Assembly (NCBI GenBank): GCA_920105805.1
Contig: CAKKTI010000001.1
Coordinates: 62,001-126,000, forward strand
Direction: 5' to 3'
Origin: Condylostoma magnum
Lineage: Eukaryota > Ciliophora > Heterotrichea > Heterotrichida > Condylostomatidae
Length of the DNA: 64,000 nt
This document shows positions 11,874-23,554 of this stretch, piece by piece (position 1 is the first letter of the stretch; each line of letters begins with the position of its first letter). Under the pieces are notes generated by a model. That model ran no database searches, was not told the origin of the DNA, and was given only the letters and a program-made list of their open reading frames with translations. Position numbers and translations under genes: made by a program.

Positions 11874-12650
11874 TTAAGTATATTTAATATGCCTAACAGC
11901 AATAATCTTTTCTCTCTTCACATGCTTTGGAATTTCCGGAACAACGATAGGCTTATAGGTATCAAGCCAATTAGGCCTTACATACACAACCTTGGCTCCC
12001 ATTTCTCTTAACTTTTCCATTCTAATAGCTTAGTACGGTGATGGCATAGAAGTTTCTCTCATAGGTAGATCATACTTATATGGTTTTAAATGATATCTCA
12101 TTTGAATCTTCGTCCTATACACACACGTTACACTACCCCCAAGCTCCTTAACAGCATCAATTGCTTCTTAAGTAGCTTCGGAAACCTCGATATTCAATCC
12201 TCCCTCAACAAAATTCAACTTCTCAACTCCATCTGGCAATAACCTAACTCCATACACAATATTAGAAAACACTCCAGCCTCAAACATGTCTCTAATAGTA
12301 ATCACTTTACTAGTATCTAATCTTTCCTTTCTAATGAAATAAGCTAAATCTCCTAGTCTTAAATTGTCTAAAGGTCTATACTAAAACAAGCTTCTACCCC
12401 ATTTAGGAATTCGTCTAGTTATAGGAGTTTATCCACCTTCAAAGGCCGGGCCTTTATTAGTGCCCCTGGCTATAGAACCCTTGTGTCCTTTTCCACTAGT
12501 TTTTCCCTTGCCTGATCCAGGGCCTCTTCCCACACGTTTTGCTTTGCGTCGGGCTCCCGGGTTGTCTTAAATTGTGTTAGGAGTAAAGGGGGATAGAATA
12601 GGAGTGGGCTGTATTGAGGACAAAGCTCTGCATATAAATCTGGACAGCAT
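11874..12650 (-). CDS. MRPL15: Mitochondrial ribosomal protein uL15m
   Basis: 258 residues. It contains the bacterial-type L15 signature ([21 protein letters not shown], with [16 protein letters not shown]), which the eukaryotic cytosolic L15/L27a form lacks. A Ser/Arg-containing, Leu-rich N-terminus ([12 protein letters not shown]) suits a mitochondrial import signal. An extension after the L15 core ([29 protein letters not shown]) is typical of mitochondrial homologs. The ATG lies 7 bases after the TAG of the upstream Gln-rich gene on the same strand. Confidence 0.92.
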
Positions 12651-12657
12651 TTTATTA

Positions 12658-13641
12658 CTAAAAGGTAAGTTTAGAGCGGGGTTGACGCCTTGAGGACATT
12701 ATTGGACGGGATAGGGCTATTGACTGGATAGCTGATTCATCAGAGCTTTCTTAAGGAGGAGGGCTTGGAGATTGTTAGTCTTATTGTTCTACTTTTTACT
12801 CAAATGCTTGCTTTATGCTTTGTAGAGAGTTTCTTGTAATGGTTTATGGCTCCTTTTCTACTGATTTTTGTTGGAATAGTTAACTTGTCTTTTCTTTTAT
12901 GCTAACTCCCGTTTCGATATTCTTTTAACTTCTTTCTTATGAGTTTTAAGATTGTAGATTGCTTGCTAATTCTCGTACATTTACTTTGATATCCACAGAG
13001 TTTGATTTAGTGTCTTATTTTTAATCTTTTTGTTATTACAGCTGTTTTTTCCTTTCTTCTAAGCTTACTTGTAGCTCATTGGGATTGTAAGATTTTACTA
13101 CTTCCTTTTATTGGAATTGAATATTGTTTCGAGACTTTTAAATACTGAAATCCTTTAGTTCATCAATTTATTTTTTATTCTGATAATTTGCTTAGGCATT
13201 TGACTTAATTTATACTTTGTCTTGAATGCTTCCTATATTAGTTGGAGCTTATTTCTACTCTTCTCTATTGCTTTAATTTCCAGACTTAAGCCTTCTGATG
13301 CGATCTTAAATATTTTCTCCAGTTTGATGTACAGGAGTAGCTGATTTTACTGTAGCTGATTACTACTTATTTTCAAACAAGTTTCTTTTCTAAGATATAT
13401 TAGATTAAATATTAACTTCGATGGTCCTCTTAGGAGGATCTACTTCCTTTTTCTCAAACATCTTATGTCTCTCAGAAAGTTTGCCTACCTAGGTTTAGCT
13501 TCTTTAAACTTAGGTTGATTATCCCTATTGTAAAAATTGAGCCCTAGCTTGAATTTGATTAGATTAAGTATTTGAAGACTGCTCTTAGGTAGTGCTTGTT
13601 TCCTATGGTTAGATTTTTACAGCAAATCCTTACTATTTCAT
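12658..13641 (-). CDS. Gln-rich low-complexity protein, mostly TAA/TAG-encoded Gln
   Basis: 327 residues with no recognised domain. It is exceptionally rich in Gln, Ser, Lys and Asn, and most of its Gln are written TAA or TAG. Weak repeated elements of the type KLSERHKMFEKKEVDPP, SQKRNLFENKQQ and KTSQLFQQKSVEKE suggest degenerate short motifs (phi-FE/FQ-K) like those found in scaffold proteins. The start was chosen because the frame opens with ATG AAA TAG TAA and reads coherently from there. It ends TAG-TAA-TAA, 7 bases before the uL15m ATG. The role is unknown. Confidence 0.65.
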
Positions 13642-13978
13642 ATTTTATTGGATAATGTTTTATTAGGGAGAACAAACTAGTATACAAAAGACAGACTGAT
13701 TCACTTATTATGAAAGTATAATGCTATTGTTGTATAATTTTCATTAAGTTATCCATTTGATTTAAACTTATATAAATAATACTAATTACCTGGTTTGTAT
13801 AAGACAAAGTCTTTATTACTATTATTTATGTAATAACACTTATCTCACATAGTGTAAAACTTATATATTCCTTCAATTAATTTTTATTATCGAGGTATTA
13901 CTTATATACACATTGAGAGATAGAAATGATAACATATACTATCAACCTAATCTTACTTTTATACTTATAATTGGTAAA
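13642..13978. promoter_or_regulatory. Divergent intergenic region between Gln-rich gene and POP1
   Basis: About 340 AT-rich bases between two divergent starts. It must carry both promoters. I see no specific element beyond A/T runs. Confidence 0.35.
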
Positions 13979-15925
13979 ATGTCTAACTAAAATCGTGTTT
14001 CCCGAATAAAAAATCTTCGTTTAACTTTTGAGTAGGGAACAATAACACAGGATCTACAAAACATTAAACTTCCAAGAACTTTAGACATTTAGCAATTTTC
14101 AGACGCAAGAAAACTAGAGCTTTAAAATTTCACATAAGTCCTAAAGCAAAAAGGACCTTACAACTGGGGATGATCCACTAAATCAAGCTATCAAAAGCTT
14201 CCTAAGCACATGCGTCGCAGAGCAATGTCTCACAATCTATACAGAATTCCGTCAAATATTCTACATTAAGATCTTTTAAAGAATCAGACAAAGTTGAAGT
14301 TTCCTCCGAGGAAGAAAAGAAGACATACTTAAAATTTGCTTAAAGACTATAATAGAAGAAGCAGATAGAACTAATGACTTGAGACTCATCTTTGGCATAC
14401 AAAACGTATGAAGATGGAGAACTTATGAGGATATAGGATAGCAGTTCGAAGAACTGATAAAGCACTAAGACCTACTTATAGGTTCACTAAAAACCAGGTG
14501 GTTATATATGATAAGTCATACTACAATTTTATCAGGATAGACTAAGGAAGCCTAGATGGCTATATAATTGGGCAAACAAAGCAGAACGTTTGATCAGAAG
14601 TGTTATTGATGGATTAAAACGAATTAATCTGTCCTATTACAATTAATTAAGACTATGGCATTATTACAGTACATCCCTAAGCTAAGCAATAAGTCACAGA
14701 TTTATTAGATTTACTGGGTATTAGTTATACTGATTTGAAAGACATGTTTTGCTGGTATAGCATTTCAGGGCCTAGAACCTTTGATTTGATTAATAAAGTA
14801 ATAAAATTTAAAAACTCTCCAGCAAATGATCTTATTAAAACAATGAGTGAATTTAACTCATCAAGTCTTATTTTAGATAATTATAGTTTAGCAGTTGAAT
14901 TCTATTATCCTAATTTGCAAGATAAGATGTAATGGCTAGATAGTTTACAGAAGTAGGAATAGACTGAATTCAGGCTAGAAAATCCGTATGAAATAGCCTT
15001 TGATATGCTTGCTAACTGGCCTTCTATACTTTCATAAACAAGTATCTTTTAGTAAGAGGCTTAATAAGATATTTCCCATGTTCCTTAAAAACTAACAGTA
15101 AGATCAAGAAAATCACGATATCCTGACAAGGAAAAGCTTAGATAAAATATAGCATAAGAAAAGACACTGTAAAAGTACCCAAAGTTTAATAAGAACTTCC
15201 ACTAATTGATCGAAGGATGTATGATATTACGTAAATCTGGCTAAAAGGATGGTATTGGAGGAGGAGTAGACTTGATTTTTCCATCAGGCCATGGATTCTA
15301 GTTATGAAGGCGACTTGAATACGGAGGAGGGAAAGCATTAGGACTTAAAGAATTTAATTAAATACAATATGAGCAGGGAAAGCCAGTATTTCCTTATGAT
15401 TTTCCACTTACCAAAGGATATGAGGAATGATAATAATTATAAGCTAAAACTTAGATAGAAAAATACTTTAATAGACCGTATAATAAAAGAATTAACTACT
15501 ATAAACTAAATATTCCTTGTTTTATTGTATCAGAATGGAGGTTATTTGCATAAAACTACTAGGAGCTGATATACGTTTAAATAAATGCTATAAAGAAAGT
15601 CCCTAAAGATATGTCAGGGATTTACTTGCTTGAAGAGGAAGATTATTAATTTAGAAGTCCTTAATTCACAGAGCCACTATAGTAAAATATAAAACCTCCA
15701 AAACAGTTTACTTAAATGGATTTGATTGAGTACAACAAATCTATCAATACATCAAGATAATTAATAGGATTTATCACTACAGGAAGACTTTCTTATGCAA
15801 AGACTAAAGGATTTGGTATAGGATATATTAGTAATTAGTTTGCTGGCAGAGTTTAAAGTAAAGTGCTATTTAGAAATACTACCTCAAGGCATTACCATCA
15901 AGCCAGCATAAAGTTATTTAATTAG
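13979..15925 (+). CDS. POP1: RNase P/MRP subunit POP1
   Basis: Large protein subunit of RNase P and RNase MRP, needed for pre-tRNA and pre-rRNA cleavage. 648 residues. The N-terminal POP1 domain shows KHMRRRAMSHNLYRIP and the family signature WLETHLWHTKRMKM..LWGYR, in which both flanking Trp are TGA codons. The POPLD region follows (GGGVDLIFPSGHGFQLWRRLEYGGGKALG), then the C-terminal domain (GFITTGRLSYAKTKGFGIGYIS, VLFRNTTSRHYHQASI). The chosen stop TAG matches the family's ending, and a TAA lies four codons further. A convergent gene ends 26 bases away. Confidence 0.95.
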
Positions 15926-15951
15926 AAAATCATTTAAATACTGTCTTATTA

Positions 15952-16620
15952 CTAAATTTCTTTACTAACCTCTACATTGTTGACTAGTTTGTTGGTATAT
16001 TCCGCTGCTGCTTAGTCCTCATTAGATGTAACACTAAACATTCCACCTGATTAGTTTTTGCTATGATGGATTTTAGACTCCTCATCTTTTCCTTCAACTT
16101 TCTCATCATTTTGATTACTTTACTCATTTTATTTAACTTTCTCAACGTGTTAACTACTTTGATCATGCTACCTAGCTGTAGCACTAATTTAAGCCTTTCC
16201 ACTATTTCTAACATTTTTAACTGTTTCAGTAGCTTAAGTAGCTGTTGCTTTACCAGTTTTCATATGTTTAAATCCTTCATCCTAGGTGGCCTTCCACTCT
16301 CTTTTACTAGTATTCTACTCAATTTCTTAGTCTTAGTTAAAATGATACGAATAATTCCTCTGCTCAGCCCTTTCTCCAAAATGTTATTCAACCTTAAAGT
16401 CATTTTCCCCTCTTGGATGAGGGAAGTCACAAGGTAAAGGAGTTCTAGGATCAGAGGTATCTCATATCAATGCCTCTTTTTTCTCTAAAGCGTTAAAATA
16501 TGAAACACCAAATTAAACTATGTCTTTTGGCTGTAATCTTAGAATTTCTCTTGTGAAATCTTCTAAAATCTCGGGAAACTCCTCCGGAATGTTAAATTTT
16601 TAGAGGTATCTGCTTGCCAT
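15952..16620 (-). CDS. RIIa-domain (Sp17/ROPN1-like) protein
   Basis: 222 residues. The first 50 form a dimerisation/docking domain of the PKA regulatory-subunit RIIa type (NIPEEFPEILEDFTREILRLQPKDIVQFGVSYFNALEKK), as in SP17, ROPN1 and CABYR. These proteins dock on AKAP-type partners in cilia and the radial spokes. The remainder is acidic, low in complexity and unrecognised. The stop is TAG-TAA-TAA. Apparent longer frames on the opposite strand across this gene are shadows of the low-complexity tail. Confidence 0.85.
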
Positions 16621-16934
16621 TTTAAAATTGCTATATAAAGGTTTTTGGAAGTTTTTGATAAAATATGCATAGGAGACGATGGAAAAATTAAGCTGATTTA
16701 GCCTTATATAAAAGTTTTGTTGATTAATATAAGAGAAGAGTTTTTACCAGGGATGTAGCCAAATTTTTACTCAGCAATTAAAGTTAATAAAGGAAAAATA
16801 GAAAATCTAATTTGATCATTGTACTTAAAACAAATTTAGAGGAACATTGAAATAAACCTGTATAAGATTTTAAACAATTTTGCTAGATAAAGGACAAGGT
16901 GGACTTGCTTTAGAAGAGAAGATAGACAAAGTCT

Positions 16935-17552
16935 ATGAAGAGTTCTTACAGCCCAAAAAGTTATAAGGGATATAACAAAAACTTATCTATTGCCTCAAGC
17001 TCTAAATAATTCAACTAAATGCTTGATAGTACTTTGTCAAAATTAAAATTACAGCCAGGAAATCCTTATAACCAAAGTTAAAAGATAAAAAAAAAGAAAT
17101 ATGCTAAGTACAAGATAAAATAAATGAAAAAGACCCATAAAGTTGACAAATAGAAGCGATTCTAATCTTTGAAAAAATTAAAAGTTGAGCAGATTTATAA
17201 TGATTAAGAATAGTCAAATGATACTACCTTAACACTGCTGGATGATCTTAATTTAGATCCTAATTCGCCCAGTTACATAAAATTCAATCATTAGAGAACT
17301 AAATCAGATTAAGGCTACTTTTTAACAACTAAAATGAGTGATCCATCTCTATAGGAATATATTGATGCAAATATTGATACTTAAACTAAATATGTTAATC
17401 ATATTCAAAGACTAAGATAACGATTACCTTCATCTGTAAGTTTTACTTAGGAATTATTCAAAAGAATTATTTTTTAAGCATGGAGAAATCTGATTAGAAG
17501 TTGAAAGAAGGATTAGAATAATATATTGAGAAGTCATTCAAGTGAGAAATAA
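16935..17552 (+). CDS. Unrecognised basic coiled-coil protein; end uncertain
   Basis: About 205 residues from the ATG at 16935 (MKSSYSPKSYKGYNKN), very Lys/Gln-rich in the middle (KIKKKKYAKYKIKQ), then an acidic stretch (LTLLDDLNLDPNSPSY) and a C-terminal helix (FKRIIFQAWRNLIRSWKK) that resembles a calmodulin-binding or IQ-like amphipathic segment. The TAA at 17550 was chosen; a TAG lies 18 bases on. I recognise no family. Confidence 0.5.
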
Positions 17553-17570
17553 GTAAGGGGTTTAGTATAG

Positions 17571-19192
17571 ATTTATACTTGTTTGAATTGATATACTTTT
17601 TTAATCTTGTTTATATTATCACTAAATTTGTTAAATTGAACCTCAGTCGTAACCTTTTGTGCAAGGAAATTATGCTAATGATAATTTAGATAATCGAATA
17701 TCTACTTTTATAGATTAATCTGATTTTTTGTAGTGTATTATGAAGGACTATTATTTATAGTATGAGTATCGGTTTGAAGAGAAGATTGTTTACATCAATA
17801 AAAAGGAATTAAATATATTAAATGAATTATAAATTAAAGTATTTATTTTTAGGGATTGATATACAGCCTGTTAATCAAAATAATGCCGAGCTATCTAATA
17901 GTTTCATATTTATGAATTGTTAATTAGTTAAATGAGTATTTATTTGTCACTATATTGCTTATAAACAATGCTCAAATATTGATTAATTTAATATAACTTT
18001 TATGGTAATTACAAAAAATAGTTACTTCTTTCCAACTTTAAGTAAATATTCATAATTTATCCCCAATTAATAATCTTTGAGTAATAAAATCATGAATATT
18101 GTAGTTATATATTTAAACCATATATATTAATAAGGATTAAATAGTGGTAAAAGCTAGATTTGATTCATAATCAAAGATACTCATAGCTGATAATAGTGAA
18201 TCACTTTTACTTACTATCCATTTATTAACATGAGTGTCAGTAATTCTAATCTTTCATAAATAGGCTTGAATATTAGTATAATGGTTTTTCCAGTATAATA
18301 AAAGCAGGGTATATTATATAGCTTTAAATTTTAAATGATTTAGGTATTAACATAATTAACTAGAATAATCATTATTGCATGAAATAAAACTAGAAATTCA
18401 CCCATAGTATTAAAAGGATAATTAGAGATGATAAAACTGAGCTTACTAAAGTAATTTACTTGAATTAGGTACAATGAATGAGCATAGGAGCAGTTAAGTA
18501 AAAACAGCAAAGGTAATTGATAGTTATACGCTCTATAGTATTAATATGATATTATCTAGATTATTACATGAATATAACACGCTTAGTAGCATAAAATATA
18601 ATATTATCCTTGACTACAAACATAGTCAATATGTATGCCCTTATTAATTTATTGGTTAAATGGACATACTAAATGTGATTTAAACTGTTGACTGATAAGT
18701 GAATAAAGGCCTTTAAGATCTCTTTTAAAGTCTAATATCTGTGCTAACTATGATAAATCGATGCTTATTAAAATTTATTTGATCCTTATCAATAAGAAAA
18801 TTGTCCAAAAATTGAATAATTTAGTAATTTATAACAGACAATTGTGCAGTTGTAAGTTTAAAGGTGTTTACTTTAAGTGATATAGTATTTGAGCTTATTG
18901 AATAGTAAACATTTATTACACCAAAATAAAATTTAGCTATATTTAATGCAATTATTAATAGAGTATCCAGTTGCAATCAAGGATGTAAAGCAATAAATCG
19001 TGTATATTACCTCTAAATAAGCAGTTGTAAGACCCAAGTTTGATTCAATGATAAAAAAACATTTAAACACATTTTAAACTTCTGATCTGTTAACAAAAAC
19101 TAAACTTCTAAATTTCTCCTTTATACAAAATTATATCCCAATAATAACCAAAATCTCTCAATTTTGCCTGTTTGACCACAAATAGTAATAAA
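17571..19192. other. Unassigned AT-rich region (about 1.6 kb)
   Basis: The longest stretch without a recognised gene. It is very AT-rich. Short segments look protein-like in one frame or another (for example around 17750-17900) but none carries a motif or a credible start and stop. I see no repeat array or tRNA. A small or fast-evolving gene could be hidden here. Confidence 0.4.
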
Positions 19193-21409
19193 ATGGCAAG
19201 ACTGACGGACCATTCTAAAAAAGAAACTCCTAAATAAAGCTAGTTTGATCTTCAGGACAGTAATTAAGACACGCTCTAATCAAATTATGAAGAATAAGGT
19301 AGTATTGCATGAAAAACATACGAAGATTGAAATTTGAATTAAGGCATCAATAAAGGCAGGTTTGCACGTTGGGGTACTGCAGTTACCATATTAAGTAATA
19401 AAATATTCATAATGGGGGGCAGAGGCCCTGATTCTAGATGCAGAAATTCCCTCTTTAGCATTAAATTTTAAGATGATACTCCCTAAATAAATTTAGTAAA
19501 AACATCCCAAAATCCAAACAAAATAGAAGGTCATTCAATGATTTATTACAAAAATCAATTAATTATGTATGGGGGATGTGATGGAGGAAATGAACTTAAT
19601 AGACCGTATGACACACTTTTTGTATTAGATCTTCGCAGTAAAGAATGATAAATTTAATAAACATCAGGTGTTAAGCCACTAAAACGAGATAACCATGCAG
19701 CTTGAAAGGTTAACAACTTCATGATAATCTATGGTGGAAATGGTGCTGATTAAACTATTTTACGCTCCATTTAACTTTTGAGCTTGTAAACATATGAATG
19801 ATCAAACCCAATACTAAAAGGAACTCATCCAGGGTCACGTGAGAGCATGGGCTATGCAGTAATAGATAAAAAATGTTATATATTTGGTGGAAATATAAAA
19901 TTTGCTAACAATAAAGAGTAATACGACAATTCCCTATTTTGCCTAGAATACTAAAACAACTAAATAATAAGTGAACTAATAACTCCAAATTCAGAGCTGC
20001 CTCCGCCTCGCTCAGCTCATTCTTTAACAGCAATTAATACCTATCAGCTCGTTGTATTCGGTGGTGAGTCTCCCAAATCTTTGTATAATGACATATGAAT
20101 TTTTCATCTTTAAACTTTATGCTGGACTGAGATAAAAGTATAATAAAATATAACAGCTAGGATAGCCCATATAGCATTTTGCAATAAAAATTCTTTAGTT
20201 ATTATAGGCGGACTAACCAATAACAAATTTGTTTTAAGTGATCTTTCTGTTTTAGGGCCTTTGGATTAGATAGATTATTTTTAAAGACAAAAACATATAA
20301 ATTATGATACTAGGGTTTGTTAAGAATAAAATAGAATTAGTTTGAACTATGATAAAACTTTAGTGATTAATGGAGATGACGGATATGCTAGAAATACTTG
20401 CTAGTTCTGTAATCATAGTGAACAAATTTGCGAATTAATTCAAATCAATAATTCCTTATAATTTCCTTAAATTAATTTCTCAAGCAAATTAACAATTTCT
20501 AGAAGTTATATTGACTAGATTAGGATATAGTATACGGATTAGATGCTGGGTTTGATTTAAATCATAAAGAAACTTGATTACAACAATTTATACATTGATT
20601 ATTTTTAGGATTCCAAAAACAGCTAAAAATGAGGATTTTCTGACTAATTGGAAGGATGGTTCAGACTAACTTATGATAAAGGATATGATCCTGTGGAAAT
20701 AATTTAATAAAGCTAAGTTAACTGGTAGAATAATTTGATAATACAGCTACTTTAATTCTCAGATTATGTACTAATAATTTCTAATAATCTATAGTTAATT
20801 ACTGTGAGTTGGTTTGAATTGAAAGAAGATTGATATACTCATTTATATCTAATTTTCGATACTAATTTAAATGCCATATTTCCCGAGTGCATTATATTTC
20901 AAAGAATATTAAAGCATATTCAAAAAGCGATAGGATTAGTCATAACAGAGTTGATTGATTTAGAGTAGTTGCAGACAATTATCTATATCGAGAATTAATC
21001 CTTTAGTAAAACTGAAGATGATATAATTTATATACAGTAAACTTCCCTGAGAAACTTATTAAGCATACTTTATGATTGTCCTATTTCAAATATTGCAATT
21101 TTTATTGATTAGAACATTGTTTAATTTTAGTCAATTCCATTTTTACGCAATACAAGGTCAAAATTATTAAAAGAAACACAAATTTTATCACATTAAAACC
21201 AGACAATACCGTTTAACATATTGATTTACTACTAAAATTAACTCGTATATTTTAATCCTATATCAATTCCTATTGGCAATAAAAGGCAAAGGGACTAAAA
21301 GTAAGTAATGATTTAAACTAGGGATAAAAGACTTGTCGATCTTAACTATCAGATTCGATTTGGCCCTATTTTTTATAATTTAATGCTAGAACTAGAAGAA
21401 ATAGTTTAG
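19193..21409 (+). CDS. Kelch-repeat protein with unrecognised C-terminal half
   Basis: 738 residues. The N-terminal half (about residues 50-350) is a kelch beta-propeller with blade motifs KIFIMGGRGPDSRCRNS, QLIMYGGCDGGNELNRPYD, FMIIYGGNGADQ, CYIFGGNIKFANN, LVVFGGESPKSLYNDIW and LVIIGGLTNN. The second half (about 390 residues) is rich in Ile, Leu, Asn and Gln and matches nothing I know. TGA encodes several blade Trp. The stop TAG at 21407 is my choice because a separate ATG-led frame starts at 21486. Without that stop, the frame would run to TGA at about 21570 and overlap the next gene. Confidence 0.75.
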
Positions 21410-21485
21410 TTATGATACTTCTATGAAATATTATTCATATCTTTTAGAATTCACAATCAATTTCTTGATAAAATTTACTTTAAAA

Positions 21486-22547
21486 ATGGAAAGTTAAGAG
21501 AAAACCTATGCTTAGGCAGAAAATACATTTTTAACATAAGTCAGAAGAAAAAGAATAGATCAGTCAATACCAGGTGCTGAGAATATCAATAATTGCTATG
21601 CCTTATTAAACAAAAGTGTAATTGAGCTAGATTAAAAACTTAATGGTGTATTATAAAGACATGAATAAGAATTTCTAAACTGTTATAAAAAGCATATGAT
21701 GGAAATTTAAAGTGAGATAATGGAACTGTAAGACTAAGTAAGCGCGGAATAATTAAAAAGAAATAGAGATAAAGAAATAATAAAGTTATCAAGAGAAGCT
21801 GAATGATATAGAAACGAAGCATTGCGGCTAGATACTTTATGCTAAGAAGGAGTATAAAGAGAGGGATCACTTAAAAGTTAGCTCTAGTAATTAAAAGACG
21901 AATTAAAGTTTATGGAATAGTAAGTCTTAGGTGGTAAGAAAGAAAATTTAAGGCTCAATGCCAAACTAGAAAGAATGAACTTATCATTCATCAATATATA
22001 AAACTAAAACGAGGAAAAAAGCAGCACTGATAGTTAGAATGATAATAATAAAGCACAAACTGAGGAGATGAAATAGAAGTACGAGTTTGAAATAAAAACA
22101 TTGTAAAATCAGTTAAAAAGGGAAAGAAGCAATCTTTAGAATTTAAAATCAGCAAAAATTAATTATATTATAGAAAGAGGAGAGCTAGAAGACTTCTTTT
22201 TGGACTGTATTGAGTAAGTAAGAAGAGAAGTTGCAAGGCGGAAATTTTAATCTAATAAGATTTTAATAAAGTCTAGAAATAATATTCGGTAAAGACTAAA
22301 AACAAATCTTGGAATAGCATAGTTTACAAATACTGATAAAATCAAAGTTATTGAGCTTTTTGTAACAAATTAATAACTGTTGAACTATATTCATGATAAA
22401 TTGTTCCCTAAATAGAATAATAGATATATATCTGCTCCAAGAACAGCTATTAAGTAAACTAGGCCAAGGAATGTAAGACTTTAATCCGAATAAAATAGCT
22501 ATGCTGACTCTAGCTGGTTTGCTACTCCGAGTAATAAACAACTTTAA
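21486..22547 (+). CDS. Coiled-coil protein (ciliary-type)
   Basis: 353 residues. The start MESQEKTYAQAENTF is chosen because the frame reads coherently from there. A long coiled coil covers about residues 50-250 (MEIQSEIMELQDQVSAEQL, IIKLSREAEWYRNEALRL, LKDELKFMEQQVLGGKKENLRL). It is followed by IIERGELEDFFLDCIEQVRREV, a motif I associate with coiled-coil proteins of cilia and flagella, although I cannot name the ortholog. The C-terminus is disordered. It ends with three consecutive stop codons (TAA-TAG-TAA), the clearest stop cluster in the window. Confidence 0.72.
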
Positions 22548-23554
22548 TAGTAATTTGTTAATCATATTGTTAAAGAAATTATGTATATGCATTTGCACTT
22601 AAAATATGATAGTATATAGAAAGAATACATTATATATTTGATGATTAAGGATCTTGCTTATAATAGATTAATAATTATTATTCCCTTAATTTGTTAATTT
22701 CAAATTTAGTAATTTCTCTTTAGATAATACAATCATAAATATAATGTTCTACTGAGCTTGAATTAATTCTTCATTAAATATCATAATCTTAAATTTACAA
22801 ATTAGGTCTCATAATAAAGGTAATTTTATATACATTAGATAATAATAGTAATGCATTCAAAATTGTTTCTGGCTTAATCTATATAAAGATCATTTATTTT
22901 GATAATTATTAGGTTTATATGAAAAATAGGCCAAAAGGCATTTGAATATTATAACTTTGCATATCTTCAGTATAACTTTACAACTAAGTTTAATTTCTTG
23001 CTAATTTAATTATAAATACGATTTTTATAAGTTTCGAGTCATTATAATTACTACCAATTGAAACTATTAGCATAGCGAATTATATCAATTTTATTATTAC
23101 TCAAATTCAATCAATTTAACTAATTTTTGAGCTTTGCAATCTATTTGGTTATTTGAAAAGTAATAGCTAAAGAAAAATCGGTTATTCTTGAAAACAAAAG
23201 TACCTAGAAACTTTTAGTTGGCTATAGAAAATAATGGATATGCTAAATTCTTATCATTTTTTAAATATAGTACAGTTTTCCTGAAATAAAGCTTAAATTG
23301 GGATACCCAATGCTTTATCTATGCATTATATTACTTATAGATACATTTTTTACTGTGAATAATTAAGGAAAATACATTTATTTTACTACTATAATAAAAA
23401 CAGAAGTTGATAATTCCCATAAAAAATGATTAAGCTTAACTCTGTCAAGTATACTAAATAAAGCAATAGATTTATACAAAAACATAAAATCTAGTTTACC
23501 TTAATTAATTAGTCTTTATCAATACTTTAAAATTCTAATTTACTAATTAATAAA
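22548..23554. other. Unassigned AT-rich region (about 1 kb)
   Basis: AT-rich spacer upstream of the TTLL gene. I see no recognisable motif, RNA gene or repeat. Confidence 0.45.

Noticed and set aside
16063-16437. 124-residue open frame on the plus strand, free of stop codons
   Set aside because: It is the shadow of the low-complexity tail of the RIIa-domain gene on the opposite strand. Hydrophobic Phe/Leu/Ser runs are the complement of Lys/Glu/Gln codons.
17553-17570. 18-base GT-AG intron at the end of the basic coiled-coil gene
   Set aside because: The flanking frame is not conserved with anything, so splicing cannot be judged. A simple TAA stop explains the end as well.
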